A DNA stretch of 57,884 bases from contig OMUU01000187.1 in the NCBI GenBank assembly GCA_900314295.1, forward strand, positions 1 to 57,884, written 5' to 3'. A model generated the notes under the pieces. The model made no database searches. It was not told where the DNA came from and worked only from the letters and a program-made list of their open reading frames with translations. A program made the translations under genes and the position numbers. Source of the DNA: an uncultured Lachnospiraceae bacterium (lineage in GTDB: Bacteria; Bacillota; Clostridia; Lachnospirales; Lachnospiraceae). Shown here one piece after another: positions 16,939 to 25,786 of the stretch; position 1 is the stretch's first letter, and every line of letters starts with the position of its first letter.

Positions 16939-18032
16939 AGCACGATCCTCCCGATTTTACACAGATAATAGAGCCCGCCGTAGAACGCAGAAGGAAGCAT
17001 CACCACCGGAACCTTCCAGATCATCTTCCACTTGCGGAAGGCAAAGCCATACCAGATGGAGCAGATTCCAATCATGGATGCTGCCAGGATAATTCCCATC
17101 CCGGACAGAAGGCAGCTGGCCCAGTCCGTGAGCAGAAGCAGCCAGAACGCCCGTTCTTCATCCGTGTGCCTGTACAAATAGATAAAGCAGTAGAGAATCA
17201 TCGGAATTCCAACGCCCGCAGCCACTGCCTTTCCCTGCCATATCCTGAGAAGCGCGAATTCCGACTGCGTGTCGGTGGATCCCGCAAAAAAGAGCTGCAG
17301 AAACGCAACAATCAGACAGAACAGAATTGCCTTCCGACGGTCTTCCCCAAACAATTCCATACCGATCAGGCAATAGATCACATAGCCGAAAATCAAAAGG
17401 ATCACCGGCAAAATCGAGTGTGCCAGGACGGTTGGATGCATAGCGGTCAGTCTCGCCGCCATGGCGATAAAAATCATCCATGGAGAAACCGCGTCCTTCA
17501 GATAGTCGCCGCCCCAGTTCCGAAGGTTCAGCTCTCCCGTAGCGGGATTCTCCGTCAGCATCCGATTCGTCTTCCAGGTGTAGACCGCATGAGCGATAAA
17601 GCGCGAATCATCCTCATCCAGATGCATGCCAAAAAGATAAACCGCGCATTGAAATCCCACAATCACAAAAAGGAGCATAAGCAGAAACAGCGCACCTTTA
17701 TCCCGCAAAAGCCCGACATGCCCCGCATTCCTCCGGGCAAAGCGAAGAAACGGAGCTTTTTTACGCACAGAAACAAATATAATTACAATTGCAGCCAGAA
17801 TCAGCAGCCACAGAAGGATCACATACCGGAAATCCTGACGAAGAAAAATCATCGGAACCGCAGCCGCCTCAAAAGCTGCCCACATCAGCAGATTCCCCGC
17901 GACAAGATTCAGGCCAAGCCGTCTGATTCTGTTATCCTCATATATATGCAGAAGATCCGTAAGGACAAATCCGCAGATGCCGGGAATTACAAGAAAAAAG
18001 AGTATCAGTCCCGGAATACTTAAAATCGACAT
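16935..18032 (-). CDS. Polytopic membrane protein, DUF6077-like, first part of a coupled pair
   Basis: The 365-residue protein is almost entirely hydrophobic, with about ten predicted helices. One extracytoplasmic loop carries GMHLDEDDSRFIAHA, an acidic motif like those that bind metal and substrate in GT-C fold enzymes, followed by GDYLKDAVSPW. I recognise it as DUF6077-like by overall pattern only. The start is placed at the ATG at 18032; a TTG 24 bases upstream is also open. The ATGA overlap with the next gene and the position among glycan genes suggest that both work as one unit in polymerising or transferring a lipid-linked sugar. Confidence 0.65.
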   Translation of the reverse strand: MSILSIPGLILFFLVIPGICGFVLTDLLHIYEDNRIRRLGLNLVAGNLLMWAAFEAAAVPMIFLRQDFRYVILLWLLILAAIVIIFVSVRKKAPFLRFARRNAGHVGLLRDKGALFLLMLLFVIVGFQCAVYLFGMHLDEDDSRFIAHAVYTWKTNRMLTENPATGELNLRNWGGDYLKDAVSPWMIFIAMAARLTAMHPTVLAHSILPVILLIFGYVIYCLIGMELFGEDRRKAILFCLIVAFLQLFFAGSTDTQSEFALLRIWQGKAVAAGVGIPMILYCFIYLYRHTDEERAFWLLLLTDWASCLLSGMGIILAASMIGICSIWYGFAFRKWKMIWKVPVVMLPSAFYGGLYYLCKIGRIVL

Positions 18033-18104
18033 AACGCACACTTTCTCCGTGTTCAAATCATGCAGTCTGTAATTTTACCATGGAACTCCCGCATTGTAAA
18101 ATCG

Positions 18105-19034
18105 TCAGATATAGAACAGCTGTCCAAGGATCCGTACCGGATCTCCCTTTAGGAAATGTCCCCTCAGCAGTGCCGCCATCCTCCGCAGCTTCGAATAGCC
18201 CGGAATCTGCAGAAACTCCTCGAGCGCTCTCTTCGGGTCTTCAGGCATTATACTGCCGAATCTCTCATACAGCAACCTTGCCTCAGCAAAATTTAGATTC
18301 AGATTCGATCTTGTGCTTCTGTCCAGAAGCTTTTCGATGCGGTATGAAAAACTCCTGACGTTTACCGCGCTCACCACATTGTCTCCGTGCTGCCGGTAAT
18401 ACATCAGCTTTTCCGGGAGGTGGACGACCTCACCGAGAGCGCTGACATACTGGGCTGCCCACCAGTCATGCATGCGGATCCGGGAATCGTAAGCGCCCAT
18501 CAGCCGGTAAGCCGCGCGATTCATCATGACCGTGCAGCCCGTCACATAATTCTGTACCAGCAGATGCCGGAAATCCGTACGATAGCCATAGACCTGAAGC
18601 TGCTTCTCACGGACCGGAACGGGATTGAGCGAAGCATCCGCCACAATATAATCAGAGAAAACGAGCAGGGGGAAATCTCTCCCCTTCTGTCTCTCCCTTT
18701 CCCGCATCACACGCAGCGTCTCCCCGACCTTCTCCTTCTTCCAGACATCGTCCTGGTCGCAGAACATGATATATTCCCCTTCGGCATGCTTCACGAGCTC
18801 CATGAAGTTCGGCGTGGGACCTCCGCAGCGAATCGCATCCCGGATGACACGGATTTTTTGCGGATATTTTTGCTCATATGCTTCCAGAATTCTGGCTGTG
18901 CCGTCCGTCGATCCGTCATCACGGATCAGGATCCGGATCCCCCGCTCTGTCTGAGCGAGAAGGGAATCCAGCTGCTCTGCCAGATATCTATCCCCATTAT
19001 AGGTTGCCACTAAAATTTCTACCATTGTTTCCAT
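18105..19034 (-). CDS. GT2 glycosyltransferase, rhamnosyltransferase-like
   Basis: The 309-residue single-domain GT2 enzyme starts VEILVATYNGDRYLAEQLDS and has RDDGSTDGT and the metal motif FCDQDDVW, followed by GCTVMMNRA and HDWW. This pattern is typical of putative rhamnosyltransferases of gut Firmicutes and streptococci. The nearby dTDP-rhamnose genes make L-rhamnose the most likely donor. The ATG at 19034 has a weak ribosome site and the in-frame ATG at 19025 is an alternative. It is separated from rfbD by a 270-base gap that contains a large hairpin. Confidence 0.88.
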   Translation of the reverse strand: METMVEILVATYNGDRYLAEQLDSLLAQTERGIRILIRDDGSTDGTARILEAYEQKYPQKIRVIRDAIRCGGPTPNFMELVKHAEGEYIMFCDQDDVWKKEKVGETLRVMRERERQKGRDFPLLVFSDYIVADASLNPVPVREKQLQVYGYRTDFRHLLVQNYVTGCTVMMNRAAYRLMGAYDSRIRMHDWWAAQYVSALGEVVHLPEKLMYYRQHGDNVVSAVNVRSFSYRIEKLLDRSTRSNLNLNFAEARLLYERFGSIMPEDPKRALEEFLQIPGYSKLRRMAALLRGHFLKGDPVRILGQLFYI

Positions 19035-19221
19035 TGTATGATTCCCGACACAAGGTCTCCTCCTGCATCTGCCGTTCCCGGCGCAAGTGCATTCTGTTGC
19101 CTATGGTTCAACTTCTTTCGGCAGACAGAAGCTCCATATGAAAACGCAAAAAGGAACGACCGCAGTAAAACGGTATCTTTCTTCTCAGAATCCCATGTTT
19201 TATGCGACTGTTCCTTTCTTT

Positions 19222-19282
19222 GTAACGATTTCTCACATCTCGGGAACCGCAGGTTCCTGGGATTGAGGTGAGGAATCGTTAC
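19222..19282 (-). other. Large imperfect hairpin between rfbD and the GT2 gene
   Basis: GTAACGATT (19222-19230) pairs with AATCGTTAC (19274-19282), and an inner GGAACC pairs with GGTTCC around a short loop; CTCAC pairs with GTGAG between them. On the minus strand no T-tract follows, so it is a poor terminator for rfbD. It could be an mRNA processing or stability element that sets different levels for the genes on each side. The rest of the 19035-19304 gap holds no gene. Confidence 0.6.
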
Positions 19283-19304
19283 CTTTCTTTTTCAATTTTG
19301 CACA

Positions 19305-20231
19305 TCAATCTCCCTGAATCTCGCCGACCTCAACCAGAAAGCGATGAAGGGCGTCCTTCCAGTCCGGAAGCGGCTGGAACCCGTTTTCAGCAAGCTTCGA
19401 TTTGTCCAGTCGGCTGTTAAAGGGCCGAGCCGCCTTGGACAGCCCGTATTCCGCGGTGGTAACCGGAACAACATTTGTCTCCAGGCCCGCCTGCCTGTAT
19501 ATCTCTTTTGTAAAATCGTACCAGGAAATATATCCGCCCTCATTGGTTGCATGATAATATCCGTATTTTTCGGTTTCGATCATGTCCACCAGAAGCCGTG
19601 CCAGATCCAGCGTATAGGTCGGCGTTCCGATTTGATCGTCAACCACCCGCACCTCCGGGTGCGTTTTTCCCACATTCAGCATCGTCCGGATGAAATTCTT
19701 GCCGTTGAGGCCGAATACCCAGGCAATCCGCACAATAAAATACTTCTCCAGAATTTCCGAGACAGCCAGCTCTCCTTCGAGCTTTGACCTGCCATATACA
19801 TTAAGAGGCGCATAATCCTTGCAGTCCGGTTTCCATGGCTTCGTCCCCTGCCCGTCAAAGACATAGTCCGTGCTGATGTAGACCATTTTCGCGTTCGCAT
19901 CTTTCGCTGCACAGGCGATGTTTCGGGTACCATCCGCATTGATTGCCATGACCTTTGGAACGTTCTCCTCGTCCTCCGCCGCGTCAACTGCCGTCCACGC
20001 CGCGCAGTGAACAATCACGTCCGGTCTCACCTCGGAAATAACACGATCTACCGCATCTTTGTCTGTGATATTCAGGGAGATATACGGCATCGACGTCACC
20101 GCCGATCCGTCATCGATCCCGCTATACGAAGGGGCCAGATCGGTGCCGACTCCCTCATAGCCTCTCGCCTTCAGCTCGTTCATAACGTCGTGCCCGAGCT
20201 GACCGGCTACGCCTGTCACAAATACCTTCAT
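19305..20231 (-). CDS. rfbD: dTDP-4-dehydrorhamnose reductase
   Basis: The 308-residue short-chain reductase makes dTDP-L-rhamnose in the last pathway step, using NAD(P)H. It begins MKVFVTGVAGQLGHDVMNEL with the Rossmann glycine motif, has ISTDYVFDG, and the catalytic YGRSKLEGE (Tyr and Lys three residues apart). Its ATG overlaps the rfbB stop codon by one base (TGATG), so the two are translationally coupled. Length is normal for RmlD. Confidence 0.95.
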   Translation of the reverse strand: MKVFVTGVAGQLGHDVMNELKARGYEGVGTDLAPSYSGIDDGSAVTSMPYISLNITDKDAVDRVISEVRPDVIVHCAAWTAVDAAEDEENVPKVMAINADGTRNIACAAKDANAKMVYISTDYVFDGQGTKPWKPDCKDYAPLNVYGRSKLEGELAVSEILEKYFIVRIAWVFGLNGKNFIRTMLNVGKTHPEVRVVDDQIGTPTYTLDLARLLVDMIETEKYGYYHATNEGGYISWYDFTKEIYRQAGLETNVVPVTTAEYGLSKAARPFNSRLDKSKLAENGFQPLPDWKDALHRFLVEVGEIQGD

Positions 20232-21262
20232 CAGCCGATAACCTCTTTCTTTCCGTACATCTCATTGTAATAGTTCTGATAATCCCCCCGGATGATGTTC
20301 TCCCACCATTCCTTGTGGTCCAGATACCACTGAATCGTCTTCTTGATTCCGTCCTTGAACATGGTCTCCGGAAGCCATCCGAGTTCCTCGTGGATCTTCG
20401 TCGGATCAATGGCATATCTCTGATCGTGGCCCTTTCGATCCGTGACATGCTCGATCAGAGAGTACGGCTTGCCGAGATAATCCAGGATCAGCTTCACGAT
20501 GTCGATGTTGTGCATCTCATTGTGTCCGCCAATGTTGTAGACCTCGCCAACCGTCCCCTTCCGCATGATCAGGTCGATGGCCTTGCAGTGATCCTCGACA
20601 TAAAGCCAGTCACGTACGTTCAATCCTTCCCCGTAGACCGGAAGCTTCTTGTCCGCCAATGCATTTGCAATCATCAGAGGGATCAGCTTCTCCGGGAACT
20701 GATAGGGGCCATAGTTGTTCGAGCAGCGGCTGATCGTCACCGGAAGACCGTAGGTTCTGTGGTACGCGTTGACCAGGAGATCCGCGGAAGCCTTCGATGT
20801 GCTGTACGGGCTTGAGGTGTGAATCGGGGTGTCCTCATGGAAAAACAGATCCGGACGGTCCAGTGGCAAATCTCCGTAAACCTCATCCGTGGACACCTGA
20901 TGATACCTGCGGATCCCGTACTTGCGGCAGGCATCCATCAGGACAGAGGTCCCGATAATATTGGTTTCAAGGAAAATCGTCGGATTTTCAATCGAGCGGT
21001 CGACATGAGACTCTGCGGCAAAATTTACGACGATATCCGGCTTCTCTTCTTCAAAAAGCTTATAAACGCCCTCTCTGTCACAGATATCGAGCTTGACAAA
21101 GCGAAAATTCGGCTTGTCAAGAACCGGTGCCAGGGTGGACAGGTTTCCCGCGTAGGTCAGCTTATCCAGGCAGATGATTCTGTCCTCCGGGTGCTGTTCC
21201 ATCTCATAGAAAATAAAATTGCTTCCGATAAATCCGGCCCCGCCGGTTACGATAATGTTCAT
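20231..21262 (-). CDS. rfbB: dTDP-glucose 4,6-dehydratase
   Basis: The 343-residue extended short-chain dehydrogenase makes dTDP-4-keto-6-deoxyglucose. It starts MNIIVTGGAGFIGSNFIFYE, contains STDEVYGDL (active-site Thr, Asp and Glu) and the YSTSKASADLL catalytic Tyr-Lys pair, then SRCSNNYGPYQFPEKLIP. Length and motifs fit RmlB throughout. It lies 27 bases after rfbA and overlaps rfbD by one base. Confidence 0.97.
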   Translation of the reverse strand: MNIIVTGGAGFIGSNFIFYEMEQHPEDRIICLDKLTYAGNLSTLAPVLDKPNFRFVKLDICDREGVYKLFEEEKPDIVVNFAAESHVDRSIENPTIFLETNIIGTSVLMDACRKYGIRRYHQVSTDEVYGDLPLDRPDLFFHEDTPIHTSSPYSTSKASADLLVNAYHRTYGLPVTISRCSNNYGPYQFPEKLIPLMIANALADKKLPVYGEGLNVRDWLYVEDHCKAIDLIMRKGTVGEVYNIGGHNEMHNIDIVKLILDYLGKPYSLIEHVTDRKGHDQRYAIDPTKIHEELGWLPETMFKDGIKKTIQWYLDHKEWWENIIRGDYQNYYNEMYGKKEVIG

Positions 21263-21289
21263 GGTTTTCTCCTTTAATTCCGTTATGCT

Positions 21290-22192
21290 TCAGTCATTAT
21301 GAAGAATATCGACGTATTTATTGTTCAGGACATCCATCAGGTACTGACCGTACTGGTTCTTTTTCAGCTCCTCATACTCCTGGAGCACCTGTTCTCTCGT
21401 GATCCAGCCGTTCAGATATGCGATTTCCTCGAGGCACGCGATCTTGCGGTGCTGATGCTGCTCTGTAATCTTCACGAAATTCGTGGCGTCCACAAGGCTC
21501 TCATGCGTACCGGTATCCAGCCAGGTGAATCCCTGTCCCAGAAGCTCGACGTTCAAATCCCCATTCTGCAGATAGATCTTGTTCAGATCTGTAATTTCCA
21601 GCTCTCCTCTGGCCGACGGCTTCAGCTTCTTCGCATACTCCACCACACGATTGTCATAGAAATACAGACCCGTTACACAGTAATTGCTCTTGGGCTTTGC
21701 CGGTTTTTCCTCGATGGAGACAGCTCTTCCGTCCCGATCAAACTCCACGATGCCAAACCGTTCCGGATCATCGACATAATACCCGAAAACGGTAGCTCCC
21801 TTTCCGGTCTCGGCATTCTGTACAGCTGCCCGGAGGCGCTTCTTCAGACCATGTCCCGCGAAAATATTATCTCCGAGAATCATGGCAACCGGCTCATCTC
21901 CGATGAAGTCCGCGCCGATGACAAACGCCTGCGCGAGTCCGTCCGGCGAAGGCTGCACCTTGTACTTGAGAGAAATCCCGAATTGATGTCCGTCTCCGAG
22001 AAGCTCCTCAAACCGCGGCGTGTCCGCCGGCGTAGAAATGATCAGAATATCCCGAATTCCCGCGTTCATCAGCACGGAAAGCGGATAATAGATCATAGGT
22101 TTGTCATAGATCGGCAGAAGCTGCTTCGATGTTACCTTTGTCAGCGGATATAACCTGGTTCCGGATCCGCCTGCCAGAATGATTCCCTTCAT
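21290..22192 (-). CDS. rfbA: Glucose-1-phosphate thymidylyltransferase
   Basis: The 300-residue nucleotidyltransferase joins dTTP and glucose-1-phosphate to make dTDP-glucose, the entry to the rhamnose pathway. It starts [18 protein letters not shown], the signature nucleotide loop, and has [29 protein letters not shown] and [10 protein letters not shown]. The ATG at 22192 is chosen because AAAGG lies at a good distance before it and 300 residues is the usual RmlA size; the frame is open for eight more codons. It begins the rfbA-rfbB-rfbD run. Confidence 0.96.
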   Translation of the reverse strand: MKGIILAGGSGTRLYPLTKVTSKQLLPIYDKPMIYYPLSVLMNAGIRDILIISTPADTPRFEELLGDGHQFGISLKYKVQPSPDGLAQAFVIGADFIGDEPVAMILGDNIFAGHGLKKRLRAAVQNAETGKGATVFGYYVDDPERFGIVEFDRDGRAVSIEEKPAKPKSNYCVTGLYFYDNRVVEYAKKLKPSARGELEITDLNKIYLQNGDLNVELLGQGFTWLDTGTHESLVDATNFVKITEQHQHRKIACLEEIAYLNGWITREQVLQEYEELKKNQYGQYLMDVLNNKYVDILHND

Positions 22193-22304
22193 AACAATGC
22201 CTTTCTTTATCATCATACTTATTTATCTTAATCTTATTTCTTTATCTTTTTTCTCTATCTTTTTTCATCATTTAATAATCTGCCTGTAAAGCCTCTCTCT
22301 GCTC

Positions 22305-23471
22305 TCAGAAATTCGGCGAAAGAAGCTTCTGTTCCTCCAGCGCATTCTCCAGCGTGCGTTCAAACGCCTCCGACGTAAAATTCTTCCGATACAGATCTTC
22401 CGCTTTCCGGCGAGTCTCCGCATCATCCGCCACGTCAATCAGTCTCCGACAGAGGCTGTCCAGCTCTTCCTCACGCATGGTCATCAGATTATCCGGCACA
22501 TTTACGCCGATCCCGTATCTGGACACGAATTCCCACAGGTCCCCTTTGATGCTGTTGATCAGAGGAATTCCATACGAGAGATAGTCGATCGATTTCATGG
22601 AGAGCCCCACATGTACGTCTGTGCGCATGACATTGATGCCAAGATTGCACCGGGAAAGGATCTCTTCCTTCCGGCTTTCCTCATAGACCGCTCCCCTTGA
22701 AACCGTCTCGACACCTCTCTCCTGAAGCGCCCGGATAAAATCTTCCCTGTGCTCGCCTTCTCCGACGATATCCGCCACAACCTTTCTCCGCCGGTTCAGC
22801 GCACCCAGAAGGTAAGCAATCCTCGGAATATCAATGATATTGTTGATCGCACCGATGTATGCGATTCGCAGCACACCGGTATCCGTCCGGCAGCTTCCGC
22901 CTCTTCTCTTGAATTTGTTATTTTCGGAAAACTTACACCAGTAAAGAGTATACGTTTTACCCTCCGGTAAATCAAGCTGTTCCCGATAAAAACCACATTC
23001 CGTAAAGATCAAATCCGCACAGCTCAGATGATGATCCCGCAGATTTCTCCACCTCCGAATCGGTGAAAGCCAGCTCACAGCCTTAAGAGGAAGTGACTCC
23101 GGCCAGAGATCAATCAGGTCAAAAATAACACGTGCTCCGGTTTTCCTGTGGATCCGTTCCGCCTCCTCGGCGAACGAATTTGCCGGAATCATGAAATAGA
23201 TCAGATCAAATCCCCCGGATTCCAGATAGGCTCCCGCGTCCGCCGCAAACCGCCGGATCGCCAGAAGGCGGTTCAGAGACAGATTCCGGGTGTAGGGTCT
23301 GAGATGAAGATAGACATGGTTTTCTGCCTCTCTTGTGACCGTTTGCTTTCTGTGATGATCAAAGTCCGAGAATACACGAACAGCGGTATCCCCTCTTTTC
23401 TCAAAAAAAAGGGCTACCGCCTCTGCTCTTTCTTCAAATGTTGAGGAATGCGTGACAACCGCAACCTTCAT
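22305..23471 (-). CDS. GT4-type glycosyltransferase
   Basis: The 388-residue GT-B fold protein starts MKVAVVTHSSTFEERAEAVA and has DLIDLWPES in the middle, IVGEGEHREDF as the donor-site start, and GLSMKSIDYLSYGIPLINS, which matches the E-x7-E donor region in weakened form. It should add a sugar to the lipid-linked acceptor made by the phosphotransferase encoded just upstream (42 bases). GGAAGG lies 7 bases before the chosen ATG. The sugar is unknown. Confidence 0.82.
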   Translation of the reverse strand: MKVAVVTHSSTFEERAEAVALFFEKRGDTAVRVFSDFDHHRKQTVTREAENHVYLHLRPYTRNLSLNRLLAIRRFAADAGAYLESGGFDLIYFMIPANSFAEEAERIHRKTGARVIFDLIDLWPESLPLKAVSWLSPIRRWRNLRDHHLSCADLIFTECGFYREQLDLPEGKTYTLYWCKFSENNKFKRRGGSCRTDTGVLRIAYIGAINNIIDIPRIAYLLGALNRRRKVVADIVGEGEHREDFIRALQERGVETVSRGAVYEESRKEEILSRCNLGINVMRTDVHVGLSMKSIDYLSYGIPLINSIKGDLWEFVSRYGIGVNVPDNLMTMREEELDSLCRRLIDVADDAETRRKAEDLYRKNFTSEAFERTLENALEEQKLLSPNF

Positions 23472-23513
23472 ATCATATCCTTCCCGTTTCGTCGCGCCAA
23501 GTCCGAACACCGT

Positions 23514-24911
23514 TCATTTCCCGCTGCCGTCACTCTGCTTCTCATTCTGTCTGGTCTTCTCGTTCATCTTCTGCTGTGCCTCCTGATCGAATCCCTCCGT
23601 GCTCTCAGGCTGAAATACGGTTCTCGCCGTCAGAAGCACCATCTTGATATCCATCAGGATCGACTGATTCTCAATGTACATCAGATCCAGAAGAAGCTTG
23701 TCATGCGCAGAGGTATTGTACTTGCCGAATACCTGCGCGTACCCGGTCAGTCCCCCCTTGACCGACAGGCGATAGCGGAATTCCGGAATCTCCTTCACAT
23801 ATTCATCCACGTGTTCTACCCTCTCCGGTCTCGGGCCAACGAAGCTCATATCTCCTTTCAGGATGTTGAAGAACTGCGGAAACTCGTCTAAACGGAACTT
23901 CCGGATCACCCGTCCGGTCTTTGTAATTCTCGGGTCCTTATCCGTTGTCGGGAGAACGCCGTACTTGTCCGCGTCAACGACCATGCTCCGGAACTTGAGG
24001 ATCTCGAATACCTTCGCGTCCTTGGTATACCGCTTCTGCCGGAAAAAAACCGGTCCGTGATCTTCTGCCTTGATGCAGATTGCGACAACAAGCATTATCG
24101 GGGAAGTGATGAGAATCAGAAAGAGGGAGAAAATGATGTCCAGCGCACGCTTGATCCCCTGATACTTCCGATTGTTGTAATTGTACTCATACTTCATGAG
24201 AGGCGTATCCAGCAGATGCTTCGGCTCGCAGCCCAGACCGAAGATATCCAGAAGCTCCGGAGTATAGTAAAAATTCTTCTTGTGCTCGATGCACAGCTCG
24301 CTCACAGCCGCCCTCGTCTCAAATGTGACGCCGTACATGATTACGGTACAGCATCCCTGCATATGCTGCAGCAGAACTTCCTCCCCGATTTCCTCTCTGT
24401 CGGTATAGATAATCGAAAAGAGATGCTTATACTTCTTCAAGAGTCTCTGTTCGAACGCGAGCACATCCTCCGGACTGATTTTTCTGCCGTATAGTACCAG
24501 TGTCTTCTGCGGAGCGACATGCTTCATGAAATACCGCTTTGTGAATACGACAATATTAATCGTGCCCACCAGCTGAAGCAAGACGATAAAAGCCCCCGGC
24601 AGAATATTCACCACCTGGTTGTAGATCAGACAGCACTCTACATATAGAATGAAATCCGTAATCGCAAAGGAAATGAACTGTGAAAAGACGATCTCTCCCA
24701 TATTCGTCGAGGCGATACGGAAGGCCTTGTATACACTGCACAGAAGATTATATATGATGTAAAAGATCACAATACTGGCTATCAGTCCCGGTATCTTATA
24801 GGTATCGAACGCGTAGTCATTATAAAAGAATGCCCATACAAGTGCAAACAGGCCGACATTCCATAGACGGAGCACCAGCCTGGCAGAGTGGGTAACCTTT
24901 TTATTCTCCAT
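23514..24911 (-). CDS. Initiating polyprenyl sugar-1-phosphate transferase
   Basis: The 465-residue WbaP/CpsE-type protein has about four or five N-terminal helices, a central soluble region (about 135-245) and a C-terminal bacterial sugar-transferase domain (about 255-440). Motifs are KRALDIIFS, LKFRSMVVDAD, FRLDEFPQFFN with an intact Asp-Glu pair, GDMSFVGPRPERV and KGGLTGYAQV. It starts glycan assembly on undecaprenyl phosphate. A hydrophilic tail rich in Gln, Lys and Glu ends it. It is the first gene of the polysaccharide locus, with its own promoter and a GAGG site before the ATG. Confidence 0.93.
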   Translation of the reverse strand: MENKKVTHSARLVLRLWNVGLFALVWAFFYNDYAFDTYKIPGLIASIVIFYIIYNLLCSVYKAFRIASTNMGEIVFSQFISFAITDFILYVECCLIYNQVVNILPGAFIVLLQLVGTINIVVFTKRYFMKHVAPQKTLVLYGRKISPEDVLAFEQRLLKKYKHLFSIIYTDREEIGEEVLLQHMQGCCTVIMYGVTFETRAAVSELCIEHKKNFYYTPELLDIFGLGCEPKHLLDTPLMKYEYNYNNRKYQGIKRALDIIFSLFLILITSPIMLVVAICIKAEDHGPVFFRQKRYTKDAKVFEILKFRSMVVDADKYGVLPTTDKDPRITKTGRVIRKFRLDEFPQFFNILKGDMSFVGPRPERVEHVDEYVKEIPEFRYRLSVKGGLTGYAQVFGKYNTSAHDKLLLDLMYIENQSILMDIKMVLLTARTVFQPESTEGFDQEAQQKMNEKTRQNEKQSDGSGK

Positions 24912-24962
24912 ATTTATCCTCGTAGCCTTTCATCAGGAAAGGATGCTGATATAATTGACGTA

Positions 24963-24991
24963 ATCTTAACATACGTAAAGATTCTTGTAAA
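24963..24991 (-). promoter_or_regulatory. Promoter of the polysaccharide locus
   Basis: Minus-strand TTTACA (24986-24991) and TAAGAT (24963-24968) are 17 bases apart, about 50 bases upstream of the first gene of the locus. It is the only clear sigma-A-like promoter I find before the glycan genes. It probably drives much of the 25-kb run, with internal promoters possible. Confidence 0.65.
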
Positions 24992-25034
24992 GGATACGCC
25001 CTCTTCCCCTCCGCCGGATCCTTATCCGTCGTTA

Positions 25035-25100
25035 CTGTTCACGCACAACTATGTACGGCAAGGATTTTACAGTCCTGTTGTCATTCGCAAACTGACTGTA
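25035..25100 (+). repeat. Dispersed repeat B, copy 1, with hairpin
   Basis: About 65 bases beginning CTGTTCACGCACAACTATG. It contains the inverted pair TTTTACAGTC and GACTGTAAAA, forming a 10-bp stem just after the sigH stop. Copy 2 is at 31939-32003. The hairpin may end sigH transcription. Confidence 0.7.
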
Positions 25101-25106
25101 AAAGTA

Positions 25107-25709
25107 TTATCCGTTCTTCCGGTTGACAATCCGCTGAACCTTCCCGCGGATTCTCTGAATCGCATTGTCGATGGATTTCGGAGTCCGGTTCATCTTCCCG
25201 GCTATCTGATGATAGTCCATCCCGTCCAGGTAGCAGTCAAGCACTTCCTTCTCCATTTTGCTCAGCGTCTGATCAATCTCCTCTCGAAGGCTTCTCGCAT
25301 TTTCAAAATCAATCAGAATATTCTCCGGACTGTCCGCCGCGCCAAGTTCTGCATCCTTCTGGCTCTCCTGCAGCTCGCTGATCGATATCGAGCTGTTCAG
25401 CGGCCTGTGCTTCTGTCGGCCGGCGGAAAGGACCGCGGTATACATCTGTCTGGAGATCAGTAAATTCGCATAGGTCCGGAACGACGCATTCTCATCCGGG
25501 TCATAATCCCGGATCGCCTTGAAAAGGCCCAGCATACCCTCCTGTAAAAGATCCTCTCTGTCTCCGCCTGCCAGATATAGTTCCCTGGCAAGAGAACGGA
25601 CGGTTCTCTTGTATTTTTCGAGCAGATAGTCCTCAATTCCGGTCTCACCGCTGCGCAGCCGGGCAATCAGACTCTCGTCCGGAATTCCTTCGTACTCTAT
25701 GTTTTTCAT
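25107..25709 (-). CDS. sigH: RNA polymerase sigma-H-type factor
   Basis: The product is a sigma-70 family factor of the Spo0H/SigH subgroup, 200 residues from the ATG at 25709. Region 2 reads REDLLQEGMLGLFKAIRDYD, closely matching B. subtilis SigH (REDIVQEGMIGLYKSIRDF), with RQMYTA and RQKHRPLNS after it. Region 4 ends with YHQIAGKMNRTPKSIDNAIQ and RIRGK, again SigH-like. It governs entry to stationary phase, sporulation or competence in relatives. The frame is open to a GTG at 25748 (213 residues), and neither start has a strong ribosome site. The cysS-mrnC-rlmB-sigH order is a conserved clostridial block, which supports the name. Confidence 0.85.
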   Translation of the reverse strand: MKNIEYEGIPDESLIARLRSGETGIEDYLLEKYKRTVRSLARELYLAGGDREDLLQEGMLGLFKAIRDYDPDENASFRTYANLLISRQMYTAVLSAGRQKHRPLNSSISISELQESQKDAELGAADSPENILIDFENARSLREEIDQTLSKMEKEVLDCYLDGMDYHQIAGKMNRTPKSIDNAIQRIRGKVQRIVNRKNG

Positions 25710-25786
25710 GATCGTTTCATTTTCTTGATATTGTTTTTTGAGAGGCACCTGTTTCTTTGCCAGACAAAACCGGCCGCGCGATACCT

